A stretch of DNA of 64,000 nt from JBBIWA01 sp037439425 (GTDB lineage: Bacteria > Acidobacteriota > Blastocatellia > RBC074): positions 25,385 to 89,384 of the forward strand of contig JBBIWA010000016.1 in assembly GCA_037439425.1 (NCBI GenBank), in the 5' to 3' direction. This document shows positions 36,700 through 47,101 of the stretch, one piece after another. A program made the translations under genes and the position numbers. The notes under the pieces were generated by a model. The model had not been told where the DNA came from and searched no databases. It saw only the letters and a program-made list of their open reading frames with translations. The first letter of the stretch is position 1, and each line of letters begins with the position of its first letter.

Positions 36700-39600
36700 A
36701 TGAGCAGCCCGACACAAAAAGAGATGGCCAGGATCACTCGGATGGACTGGCAGGAGTTTGAGGATCGCTTGCAAGCCGCCACGCGCAGCCCGAGCACCAC
36801 ATCTGACGAGCAGGCGCTGCGGCAGTACTTCGGCGACGAGGAGTTTGAGGAGCTCGAGCGGCTCGCTGCGCAAACACGAGCGATGCGGCAACGCGCGCCG
36901 GTCTTAGGCAACGTTGTCTTTCTGCCGGGCATTATGGGTTCCAACCTGGCGAGCGTGGAGGCGAGTGGCGATGAGGATCTGGTCTGGGTGAATCTGGCCA
37001 GACTGGTTCTGGGTCAACTGGAGCGGCTGAAGCTCTCATCTGATGGCTCGCGCGAAGAAGACCCTAACTATAAAGTCATCGTTATGGGGATTGATAAGCG
37101 CACTTACTCGCGCGCCTTGATCAGGCTGGGAGCGCGCTGGAACGTGCTGCCTTTCGCCTTCGACTGGCGCAAAGACATTGATGAATCGTCTCACGCACTG
37201 GCTAAATTTATCCAAGATAAATTCGGTGACGAACCGGTGCATCTGGTCGCCCATTCGATGGGCGGGCTCCTTTGCCGCAACTTCATCGTGCGGCACAAGG
37301 AGCTGTGGGAGAAGATGCGTGGCGACGGCAGGGGCGGACGATTGATCATGATGGGGACGCCCAACTACGGCTCATTTGCCATCCCGCAGGCGATGACCGG
37401 AGATGAAAAGCTGGTCAGATGGCTGGCGCGGTTTGACCTGGAACACGATCTGGCAGAGATTCTGGAGATCATCAACACTTTTGTCGGCAGCTACCAGATG
37501 CTTCCGGCCCCGAGTCGGATCCCAGAAGCAATGCGAGACATATATCAGCGCGACACCTGGGGCAGTTATCCTGTCTCTGAGCTTCATCTCAAACGCGCTT
37601 TAGAGTTTCACCGGCAGCTTGAAGATGAGGCAACGATTGATCCTGAGCGGATGACTTACATCGCTGGTTGCAATCGGCCAACTTTATCAGGGCTAGAGAC
37701 GCTCCAGCCAGGGCGGTTTCGCTATTTCGTCACTACCGATGGGGATGGGCGTGTGCCTTTCAATCTGGGGCTGCTTGAGGGCGTCCCGGTCTACTATGTT
37801 GAAGAGGATCACGGTAGCCTGCCGAAAAACGATAAAGTGCTCACAGCGATCGATCAGCTTCTGGAGCGCGGGCGCACACTCGCGCTGCCTGACAGGCGGG
37901 TGGCGGCGCGAACGATTATTCCAGAGGGGACATACTGGCATCGCTCGGTAGGAGATTATCTGGTGGGTGCTGAACTGGAAGAGATTGCCCTCGCGCTTAA
38001 GCGCGGCGAGGCCGGTCCAGATGAAATCCGGATCGCGGAGGAGACGCTCCGGAGAGCCGCTTTGGGTGAAGAGCGGCCGGCCAGAAAGCTGGCGCAGAAG
38101 AAATCAACACAACCAAGGAACAAAAAACCGCTGCGAGTGGAAGTGGTTTTGGGCGATATTACCCGAGTGGCCGTTCCGGTCGTGGTCGTCGGCCATTACA
38201 AAGGGGTCACTCCGATCAACGCGATTGGAGCACTAGATCGAGCGCTTGGGGGATGGATCCGTTACGCTGCCGAGCACTCAATGCTAGGCGGTGATCTGGG
38301 GCAACTGTTCTTCATCCCGGTGAAAGAGAAACAGATCGCAGCGGAGGCAGTGCTGGTAGCCGGGATGGGTGAAGAAGGAAAGTTTACTCACTACGACTTG
38401 TACTACTTGATGCTTAATGTCACCTCCGCCCTTTCTGCTCTCAGGATTGACCGTTTCGCGACGGTGCTCATTGGCAGTGGGGCCGGTAACCTGACAATAG
38501 AACGCGCGCTCAGAAGTCTGCTCTTTGGCATTTGTGACGGTCTGGATCGCCTCAGTGACAGGGGGCAAGTTCGGATTTCGGATTTAAATCCGCAATTCGA
38601 AATTCGCAATTCGAAATCCCCAATAAAGAGCGTCATCTTGATAGAAAGAGATCCCGAACGTCACCAGCAGAGCTTTGAGATACTGGAAAGGATCAAGGCC
38701 GAGACTGCCGCCGCTGGCTTTGAGATCGAAGTGGTAAAGAGGGTGTTGCCCGGAGCTAGGCAGACGGTGAAAGCAGGCGGGACAGACCAGCCCGGCGAGC
38801 CGCAGCAGTTTGAGTTCGGCCCCAGGATCACAATCGAGCGCGACGGGGATGTCTTTCGTTTCTCCGCCCTCACCAGGACCGCAGTTGTCCCGGTGCGAGA
38901 AGTAGAAATTCAATCGTTTTTCGTCGAAGGGATTGCCGACCGCTTGATCAAATCTTGCGGTAAAGAAGAGCAAGAGATGTTTGGGCGGGTGCTCGCCACC
39001 AGCCTGATGCCTGAAGACTTCCAGCAGTATTACGACACGGAAGACTCATTGACGCTCATTCTGGATCGCAGCACGGCTGCTTTCCCCTGGGAGATGGCCT
39101 GTTATGAGCGGCCGAGTGGGCTGGCCTTCTTCGGCACCCATCTGAGGCTGGCGCGCCAGTTCCGCACTCTGCTTTCACGAGCGCCCGGCGTGGCGCCGAA
39201 GCTTAATGATCAATTGAAGGTGCTAGTGATTGCTGATCCGGCCCCTGAGCCTGAGCTGCAGTTGCCAGGGGCGCGCGAAGAAGGCCGCCAGGTGGTCAGG
39301 CTCCTCAACCAGATCAGGCAAGAGTATGGGCTACGCATCGAGGTGATTGACCGCATTGGCGCAGCCGAGTGCGAGCCGATAGAAATCCTGGGTTTGATCC
39401 TGGGCGAAGAATTTGACGTGATCCACTTTGCCGGGCACGCCATTTTTGATCAGGAGAAGCCGTCACATAGCGGCTGGGTGTTCGGCCGTGACCCGGCGCG
39501 GCCAGGAAAATTGCGTATCCTATCGGCCCGCGAGATCTTCCGCGCCCGGCTCCTTCCGCGCCTGGTCTTCGCCAATGCCTGCTTCTCAGCCGTGGTGAAT

Positions 39601-40053
39601 CAAGGCAAGGCGCTCGGTGGCGAAGAGATGAATCGCAGCCTGGCCGGCATAGCCGAAGCATTTTTTGAGCGCGGCGTGCAAAACTACATTGGGGCAGGCT
39701 GGCCGGTCGAGGACAATCTGGCTATCCTTTTTGCTACGGAGTTTTACGCGCGCGCGCTCGCCGGGCGCTCAGCCAAAGATTTTCAAGCAAACGCAAGCCT
39801 CACGGGTGACAAAGCTTTCACTTCAAAAAGAAAAGACTACGCTCCCGCGTCGCTAGGGGACGCTCTCGTAGAGGCCCGCAAACTGATTCTCCACGATGGC
39901 TCCACCTGGGGCGCTTACCAGCATTATGGCCAGGCCAGCACCAGGCTGATAGTCAAACCAGCGGAGTCATCAAGATCGGAAGCCGGATCGAATTCAGACT
40001 CACAGCTTGCTCCAAGCCGCAGGCGGAAAGCCAGATCGAAGCAAAAGAGGTAG
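36700..40053 (+). CDS. LCAT-like lipase / aminopeptidase-N-domain-like / CHAT protease fusion
   Basis: This 1117-residue protein has three parts. Residues about 70-400 form an LCAT-type alpha/beta hydrolase: FLPGIMGSNL, nucleophile elbow VAHSMGGLL (Ser186), GTPNYGS, and likely acid and base in TDGDGRVP (347-349) and EEDHGSL (His371). Residues about 480-690 resemble the N-terminal domain of M17 leucyl aminopeptidases (VVVGHYKGVTP, GALDRALGG, AVLVAGMGEEGKF). Residues about 790-1090 are a CHAT caspase-like protease: VIADPAPEPELQLPGAREEG, HFAGHAIFD (His909/His913) and FANACFSAV (Cys961). A palindromic repeat inserted in frame encodes about residues 624-642. Catalytic residues of lipase and protease look intact. 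It follows a caspase-like gene on the same strand. Inference: a proteolytically gated membrane-lipid-attacking module, possibly defensive. Confidence 0.82.
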   Translation: MSSPTQKEMARITRMDWQEFEDRLQAATRSPSTTSDEQALRQYFGDEEFEELERLAAQTRAMRQRAPVLGNVVFLPGIMGSNLASVEASGDEDLVWVNLARLVLGQLERLKLSSDGSREEDPNYKVIVMGIDKRTYSRALIRLGARWNVLPFAFDWRKDIDESSHALAKFIQDKFGDEPVHLVAHSMGGLLCRNFIVRHKELWEKMRGDGRGGRLIMMGTPNYGSFAIPQAMTGDEKLVRWLARFDLEHDLAEILEIINTFVGSYQMLPAPSRIPEAMRDIYQRDTWGSYPVSELHLKRALEFHRQLEDEATIDPERMTYIAGCNRPTLSGLETLQPGRFRYFVTTDGDGRVPFNLGLLEGVPVYYVEEDHGSLPKNDKVLTAIDQLLERGRTLALPDRRVAARTIIPEGTYWHRSVGDYLVGAELEEIALALKRGEAGPDEIRIAEETLRRAALGEERPARKLAQKKSTQPRNKKPLRVEVVLGDITRVAVPVVVVGHYKGVTPINAIGALDRALGGWIRYAAEHSMLGGDLGQLFFIPVKEKQIAAEAVLVAGMGEEGKFTHYDLYYLMLNVTSALSALRIDRFATVLIGSGAGNLTIERALRSLLFGICDGLDRLSDRGQVRISDLNPQFEIRNSKSPIKSVILIERDPERHQQSFEILERIKAETAAAGFEIEVVKRVLPGARQTVKAGGTDQPGEPQQFEFGPRITIERDGDVFRFSALTRTAVVPVREVEIQSFFVEGIADRLIKSCGKEEQEMFGRVLATSLMPEDFQQYYDTEDSLTLILDRSTAAFPWEMACYERPSGLAFFGTHLRLARQFRTLLSRAPGVAPKLNDQLKVLVIADPAPEPELQLPGAREEGRQVVRLLNQIRQEYGLRIEVIDRIGAAECEPIEILGLILGEEFDVIHFAGHAIFDQEKPSHSGWVFGRDPARPGKLRILSAREIFRARLLPRLVFANACFSAVVNQGKALGGEEMNRSLAGIAEAFFERGVQNYIGAGWPVEDNLAILFATEFYARALAGRSAKDFQANASLTGDKAFTSKRKDYAPASLGDALVEARKLILHDGSTWGAYQHYGQASTRLIVKPAESSRSEAGSNSDSQLAPSRRRKARSKQKR
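38570..38620. repeat. ATTTAAAT palindrome copy inside the lipase-CHAT gene
   Basis: The dispersed palindrome (centre 38582-38589) lies entirely within coding sequence and is read in frame as VRISDLNPQFEIRNSKSP. It falls in the linker after the M17-N-like region, before IKSVILIERDPE. The length keeps the frame open, showing that this repeat family can insert into genes without destroying them. Confidence 0.75.
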
Positions 40054-40076
40054 ACCGCCTTAAAAGATCGAAGATT

Positions 40077-40137
40077 GAGGATGGGGGGATAGAGGATTGC
40101 GAAGTTACATTTCGCAATCCTCTATCCCCCCATCCTC
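40077..40137. terminator. 27-bp perfect hairpin after the lipase-CHAT gene
   Basis: Left arm 40077-40103 and right arm 40111-40137 are exact reverse complements (GAGGATGGGGGG...GCGAA) around a 7-base loop. It starts 23 bases past the stop codon. The stem is far longer than a usual intrinsic terminator and lacks a clean T-run, so it may be a repeat element that also blocks transcription or protects the mRNA end. Confidence 0.5.
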
Positions 40138-40277
40138 GATGTCTTCCTCTCTCCCTATCGCCCCTCTCCTCCACTTTTTCAGGATTCAAGAAGCGATTGG
40201 TTATATCACCTCGATTGAGGTGTGGCACTTCGCTTGCTAAGAAATTTAGTGTCCCTGAAAGCGGAAGTGAGGGAAGT

Positions 40278-40535
40278 ATGAAGCGGGTCATAGATGCAGT
40301 CTGGAGAATCATCCGAGTGTTACCTGTGGTGGGAATCTTCATTATCCTGGCCACCTCGGCCGAGGTCTTGCGCCGCAAAGGATATGTGCTGGGAACTGTA
40401 TCGCTTCTGCTCGACATCCTGCCTGTGGTCTGCCTCGTCAAGGCGCTGATTGAGATCTATCGCGGCGATATTATTCCCGACCGGCCCGAGCTGGTGGCTG
40501 AGGAGCAGACGCCAGCCTTGAGACTTGCCATCTGA
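40278..40535 (+). CDS. small two-helix membrane protein
   Basis: This 85-residue protein starts MKRVIDAVWRIIRVLPVVGI and contains two hydrophobic helices (about 12-27 and 38-60), with a short acidic cytoplasmic tail (DRPELVAEEQ). GAGGGAAG precedes the ATG at 40278. It is not recognised as a named family. It stands alone between the CHAT gene and the MscS gene on the plus strand. Confidence 0.55.
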   Translation: MKRVIDAVWRIIRVLPVVGIFIILATSAEVLRRKGYVLGTVSLLLDILPVVCLVKALIEIYRGDIIPDRPELVAEEQTPALRLAI

Positions 40536-40665
40536 ATTCTAGCTGCACTCCTTGCGCTCACCGTACCAGTCTATCTTTCGGTCTCTGTGACGGACTCAAT
40601 CATTCAAACTTCACGTCTGAATCGGTCTTCTCGCCTGCTTTTTGCCACCCCTGACACCTAGCTCA

Positions 40666-40713
40666 ATACGCAATTTCGAATTGCGGATTTAAATCCGAAA
40701 TCCGAAATCCGAT
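40666..40713. repeat. ATTTAAAT palindrome copy upstream of the MscS gene
   Basis: A copy of the dispersed palindrome is centred at 40687-40694, in the gene-poor interval 40536-40958. The remainder of that interval holds no convincing gene. Confidence 0.65.
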
Positions 40714-40958
40714 CTAATCTTCTCAGATCTTGATTGTTCCATCGGCATGGGCTGTCGCCATTAGTTGATAGCCGTGTTGCGGGTCGTTGACAAGCACTCT
40801 CTCCTGCAAGTCAGTTGGCATTGTCCGGCGGCAGCCTTTTGGCAATCTCTGCCCAAGACTGGTAGGATCTGGGGAGCAACTCACCGGATTGTTCCTCTGC
40901 GGTGGGGAGAAGAAGGGCAAGCGAAGTTTGTGGGCAGCTTTGATGGGGAGAGAGTGAG

Positions 40959-42038
40959 ATGGGATTGACCCGCGTTTTATTGTTCGTGCTGGCCGCCGGC
41001 GGTCTGGGTGCGGTCTTACACTGGATAATCAGGCGCATCGAGCGCGTTTTACTCCGCCGGACGGGAGCGGGACCGGATACCACCCATCCAGTCGCCGGTC
41101 ATCCGGTAAAGCAGTTGCTCATCGAGTGGGGCGGCAAAGGGGCACGCACACTTCTGTGGTTGTTGATTGCACTCTTCCTGCTCCACCTGCTACCGCAAAC
41201 CAGGCCAAGGCTGCTAACGGTGACCGACCATCTGGAGCAGAGCTTCAACAATTTCGTAGTCTGGGTGGGCACCAAGGGAGTAGTGGCCATCGTTGTGATA
41301 GTGGTGACTCTCTTTCTGATGCGATTTGCCGCCACCTTTATCGGGACCGGGTTTGAGCTGCTTGAGCAGCGCGCTTCAGGGTCGGAACGCCTCCGGCGAC
41401 GTTCACAGACGCTCTCTTTGATCTTTCGGAGTCTGGCGCAACTCCTCGTCCTCTTTATTGGTCTGATGGTCTTTCTGGAGCAACTCGGGATCAATATCAC
41501 GCCGATCCTGGCCAGCCTCGGCATTGTCGGCATTGCCGTCGGTTTCGGAGCGCAGAGTCTGGTCAAAGACATCTTCGCCGGCTTGATGATCCTGCTCGAA
41601 GATCAATTCGGCGTAGGCGACCTCGTCAAGATTGGTGACACCTCAGGGGTGGTCGAGTACCTGTCGCTGCGTTCCACCAGGGTCCGCTCCTTTGATGGTT
41701 CGCTGACGACTATTCCCAATGGCAGCATCAGTGCGGTCTCGAATCTATCGAAGGACTGGGCGCGCGCGGTGCTTGATGTCGAGATTGATTACCGCGAGGA
41801 CATTGACCGGGCGATGCGCGTGATGATTGAGACAGCGCAGCAATTGAAGCAAGAACGACCGCAGGAGATCCTCGAAGAACCCGTCGTACTTGGCCTTGAA
41901 GCTTTAACCAAAACAAGCCTGGTACTGCGCCTGGCTCTCAAAACCGCTCCAGCCAAACAGACGGAGATAGGGCGTGAGCTGCGCCGTCGCCTCAAGCTCG
42001 CCTTCGACCGCGAAGGCATCAAAACTCCAGCAGGCTAA
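40959..42038 (+). CDS. small-conductance mechanosensitive channel (MscS family)
   Basis: This 359-residue protein has three to four N-terminal helices, then the MscS pore helix and beta domain: SLGIVGIAVGFGAQSLVKDIFAGLMILLEDQFGVGDLV and GTVVEYLSLRSTRVRSFDG-like text (here SGVVEYLSLRSTRVRSFDG), ending in the alpha/beta vestibule domain. MscS channels open on membrane tension and release solutes during hypo-osmotic shock. The pore Gly/Ala pattern and the vestibule are complete. GGGGAGAGAGTGAG precedes the ATG. It appears monocistronic. Confidence 0.92.
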   Translation: MGLTRVLLFVLAAGGLGAVLHWIIRRIERVLLRRTGAGPDTTHPVAGHPVKQLLIEWGGKGARTLLWLLIALFLLHLLPQTRPRLLTVTDHLEQSFNNFVVWVGTKGVVAIVVIVVTLFLMRFAATFIGTGFELLEQRASGSERLRRRSQTLSLIFRSLAQLLVLFIGLMVFLEQLGINITPILASLGIVGIAVGFGAQSLVKDIFAGLMILLEDQFGVGDLVKIGDTSGVVEYLSLRSTRVRSFDGSLTTIPNGSISAVSNLSKDWARAVLDVEIDYREDIDRAMRVMIETAQQLKQERPQEILEEPVVLGLEALTKTSLVLRLALKTAPAKQTEIGRELRRRLKLAFDREGIKTPAG

Positions 42039-42082
42039 GCTGAAAAAGAACCCAACCGATCACAGCAAGCTGTCGCCCGGTT

Positions 42083-42330
42083 GGCAAATCCGCAATTCGC
42101 AATCCGAAATTCAAAGTGGAGTCTCACGATCCTTGCTACCAAATTCGCAATTCGCAATTCGCAATCCGAAATTCAAAGAGGAGTCTCACGATCCTTGCTA
42201 TTGTAAGCGCGAATTGAGAGCTTTTAGGAAAAAACGTCGATGTTAGCCACAAACGTGAAGCTCCACGGCACAAGGCCGTGGTCTCTCATCAGCCGCAAAC
42301 GTGAAACTCCACGGCGTGAGCTGATCTATC
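42083..42330. repeat. cluster of half-palindromes and CCACGG hairpins
   Basis: Two tandem blocks each combine AATTCGCAATCCGAAATTCAAAG-type text with GGAGTCTCACGATCCTTGCTA (42087-42138 and 42141-42200). Then come two copies of CAAACGTGAA followed by CTCCACGGC; the first closes a CCACGG/CCGTGG hairpin. The same GTGAAnC-hairpin design occurs downstream of dsbD with different stem bases. Confidence 0.55.
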
Positions 42331-43507
42331 ACAACTCGCGGCTGACCGCAGTTGGAAGTGACCCGAGAGAATGCAGCTCAGCCCATAGGGCCTTCACGCC
42401 CTCGAATCGAGAAGCTTTCTGTTCAAAGTCCACAAGAAGCACGGCTATGAATGGAAACACAACTCGTGGTCACTTCCCTGCTCCACGCTCTCGATGATCT
42501 TTTACCCGCTCTCGGTGGGTTGGCGTGCTTAGCCCACTAGGTGTTTGAGGCGCGCTGCTCAGCTCTATCAGAAGTCTCCTGAAGGCAAAGCGCGGCCCTT
42601 CTTGTGGACAATCTTGAAGGTCGGCTTTTCCAAAATCGTCGTGGAGAGCTACCTCAGCATTGTGGTTGTGGCATTCGAGCAGAGAACCCAACAGTTCTTA
42701 ATCAGGCAACGCTTCGCTCCGCAGCAAGCGAAGAAAGATGGCGACGAAGCGGCACACGTTTCAAGCAGCGGAGCCCATCACTGGCAATCAAGCAGGTTGA
42801 AGGTCGGCAGCGGCCGTTTGCTGCCGCTATGGTCTAAGATGTTCCGCTATCAGTGCGCCATCTGACTCAGTGAGGTATCCGCGGCGGCACACTCGGGGCC
42901 ACTCGCTTCACGCTTGAGCTGGAATTGCGGATCCGATAGGCCGCCGTTGCTGCTGTCGCCCGCCTGCGTGACCTCGCTCGATTTGGTGATTGCTCGTTCC
43001 TACGCTTTGCACTAACGGCCTGTGGCAAGAGCCTTCGCGCCAGATCCTCAAGGCGGCTTGACCGACTTTAGAAGACTGCTATCTTCTCACCTATGCCTCA
43101 CACCTAGGCAGATTCTGAGGCTGGCTTGGCCAACTTTAGAAAACTGCCCCCCCTTTTTCTACCAAGTCCTGCTTGGCACACCCCCCGAAATCAGGACAGA
43201 AGCTTGCCAGGAGTGCCGCATACAGGCGACGATCACTGAAGCCTTGCGGCCCTGCTAATGAGCGGCGGAATGCGCAGCACTGTCAAGGCCCAGCTCTTCC
43301 GGGCAATAGGTTCTTGCGCCATCTGTTAACTTCAGCCATAATCGCAACCTTGCCCCACGGAGTCGAGCAATTCCGATGCGGAACCCAGATAGTAGCGACT
43401 ATATGTCTAGCACCCCAAGATGTGAAGTGGTAGCGAGCCTGCTTCCCTCTTGGGGCAGTCGTCACCGTTGCTCCCGCATTGTACCAGGTGAGGAGATCTC
43501 TATACTG
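42331..43507. other. long gene-poor interval
   Basis: About 1.2 kb with only weak open frames that look non-coding on both strands. One internal similarity is visible: AGATCCTCAAGGCGGCTTG... ACTTTAGAAGACTG (about 43042-43079) and a diverged copy at about 43109-43146. It probably consists of decayed sequence and repeats, and carries the promoter of the lipoprotein gene at its end. Confidence 0.45.
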
Positions 43508-45064
<1,557 letters not shown>

Positions 45065-45164
45065 AATGGATATCAACTCTTACAAGTTAGCTCGGGAGAG
45101 GGGGAGCATTTTCAGAGCGGGAGATAACTTCCTGTTCCCCTTCTCCGCTTCTCCCGCTCTCAAA

Positions 45165-45591
45165 GATGAAATCCTGGGTAGGCACGCTTCTAGCGTGCAG
45201 GATCTTCAATCCCCACGGCCACACCTCCGGCGTGCCTATCCCAAGGATTTTCCGCAGCAATCACCCGGGAAGCCGTTGGGCTCACCACGAAGCAGGAAAA
45301 TAGAAGGTCTGGAGTCTCGAGTCTGGTATCTATTTTCCGCAGGAGTCGTTTATGTCATCCTGCAGGACGCCCTAAGATGATGAAAATCCATTGCGGGCGA
45401 GACGCACCGGCGTACTCAGGGGTTTTCCGCAGGAGTCTTTACGTGTCGTCTTTGATGGCGCTCTGAGATGATGAATAACCTGGAGCGCACGCTGATCTGG
45501 TTTGCTCGGTCCCTAGTAATGACTTGCTTAATGAAGACCGGCACGCAAGGATGCGTGCGTACCCAGGGATTTTCCGCAGGAGCATCAAATT
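45165..45591. repeat. repeat-rich leader of gnd
   Basis: This interval is a mosaic of GGCACGC palindromes and GGATTTTCCGCAGGAG words (about 45245, 45337, 45422, 45568). The block 45380-45591 is closely matched by 48778-48978 upstream of the selenoprotein gene, including the AGTAATGAC...CTTGCTTAATGAAGAC-type text and the final CCCAGGGATTTTCCGCAGGAG. The last GCAGGAG serves as the ribosome site of gnd. No protein gene is supported here. Confidence 0.65.
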
Positions 45592-47040
45592 ATGCAAGCA
45601 CAAGCTGGAACCCAAACCGCGAAGATCGGCCTCATCGGCCTGGCCGTTATGGGCGAAAACCTGGCGCTCAATATCGCCAGGAACCGCTTCCCGATTGCCG
45701 TCTTCAACCGCGATACCACCAAAGTGGATCGCTTTCTCAAGCGCGCTGAAGGCCAGCAGGTGATTGGCGCTTACTCGTTAAAGGATCTGGTCAACTCACT
45801 TGAACGGCCAAGAAAGATCCTGCTACTTGTCAAAGCAGGCCAAGCGGTGGATGAACTGCTCGCACAGCTCAAGCCGTTGCTCAGCCCCGGCGACATCGTG
45901 ATTGATGGCGGCAACTCCTGGTTCAAAGATACACAGCGACGCGAGCAGGAGATGAAAGCTGCCGGTTTTCATTATCTCGGCTCAGGCGTCTCCGGCGGCG
46001 AAGCGGGCGCGCTGTGGGGGCCCTCATTGATGCCGGGCGGCGAGCGCTCGGCTTATGAGCAGATCCGCCCCATCTGGGAGGCGATCGCCGCCAAAGTTGA
46101 CGATGGCCCCTGTGTCACTTATATCGGTCCGGACGGCGCTGGCCATTTCGTGAAGATGATTCACAATGGCATCGAGTACGGCGATATGCAACTGATCGCC
46201 GAAGCTTATGACATACTGCGGCGGGCGCTCGGGCTGCAGGCGGCTGAGCTGGCCTCTGTCTTCGCCAGGTGGAATGAGGGTTTGCTCAGCTCCTTCCTGA
46301 TCGAGATCACGGCCAAGATCTTCACGGTAACAGACCCGGAAACCGGTCGCCCGCTCGTAGAGCTGATTCTCGACCGAGCCGGGCAAAAAGGGACCGGCAA
46401 GTGGACTTCACAGGTGGCGCTCGAACTCGGCGTGGTCATTCCGACTATCAACGCCGCAGTCGATGTCCGGACGCTTTCAGCACATAAGCTCCAGCGCGTC
46501 GAAGCGAGCAAGCAGTTACCCGGCCCGCAGCAGGCGAGTTACAATGGTAACAAAGAGGAGCTGATCCGGGCCGTGCACGATGCGCTCTATGCGAGCAAGA
46601 TCTGCTCCTACGCGCAGGGGATGGATCTCATTCGCGCCGGGTCTGAACATTACCACTGGCAGATCAATCTGGGCGAAGTGAGTCGCATCTGGAAAGGCGG
46701 CTGCATCATTCGCGCGCAATTTCTCGATAAGATCAAGCAGGCCTATCAGCGGCGCGCCGATTTACCCAGTCTGCTGCTGGATGACGATTTCAAAGCGTGG
46801 CTCTTGGAGGCGCAGCCGCGCTGGCGCCAGGCCGTTACGCTAGCGCAACGCTTGGGCATTCCCGTCCCGGCTATGTCAGCCAGCCTGGCCTACTTCGACA
46901 CTTATCGCACGGCCAATCTGCCGCTCAATCTGACCCAGGCGCAGCGCGACTTCTTCGGCTCGCACACCTATGAAAGAGTTGACAAACCTGAACTCGGGTT
47001 CATTCATACGGAGTGGGAGAAGCTGGTGAGTAATAAGTGA
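45592..47040 (+). CDS. gnd: 6-phosphogluconate dehydrogenase (decarboxylating)
   Basis: This 482-residue enzyme converts 6-phosphogluconate to ribulose 5-phosphate, CO2 and NADPH. Seen directly: Rossmann motif IGLIGLAVMGENLALNIA, FNRD, LLLVKAGQAVD, GDIVIDGGNSWFKDTQRR, the GSGVSGGEAGALWGPSLMPGG substrate-binding stretch, and the catalytic Lys/His region GHFVKMIHNGIEYGDMQ. KGTGKWTSQVALE and the C-terminal FFGSHTYER are also present. Length matches the dimeric long form. The ribosome site GCAGGAG belongs to a repeated leader. It is followed 61 bases later by zwf, forming an oxidative pentose phosphate pair. Confidence 0.97.
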   Translation: MQAQAGTQTAKIGLIGLAVMGENLALNIARNRFPIAVFNRDTTKVDRFLKRAEGQQVIGAYSLKDLVNSLERPRKILLLVKAGQAVDELLAQLKPLLSPGDIVIDGGNSWFKDTQRREQEMKAAGFHYLGSGVSGGEAGALWGPSLMPGGERSAYEQIRPIWEAIAAKVDDGPCVTYIGPDGAGHFVKMIHNGIEYGDMQLIAEAYDILRRALGLQAAELASVFARWNEGLLSSFLIEITAKIFTVTDPETGRPLVELILDRAGQKGTGKWTSQVALELGVVIPTINAAVDVRTLSAHKLQRVEASKQLPGPQQASYNGNKEELIRAVHDALYASKICSYAQGMDLIRAGSEHYHWQINLGEVSRIWKGGCIIRAQFLDKIKQAYQRRADLPSLLLDDDFKAWLLEAQPRWRQAVTLAQRLGIPVPAMSASLAYFDTYRTANLPLNLTQAQRDFFGSHTYERVDKPELGFIHTEWEKLVSNK

Positions 47041-47101
47041 TGAGGCGGAGATGATCAGCTTTTCACCCCTTCACTGTGTCATCCCTTCTGAGGGAGGGTC
47101 T

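Noticed and set aside
40723..40920. 65-codon minus-strand frame ending in ...MATAHADGTIKI
   Set aside because: No ribosome site and no recognised similarity; it could be a gene tail, but the evidence is too weak.
42545..42865. Overlapping plus-strand frames before the lipoprotein gene
   Set aside because: Composition looks non-coding and no transposase or other motif was found.
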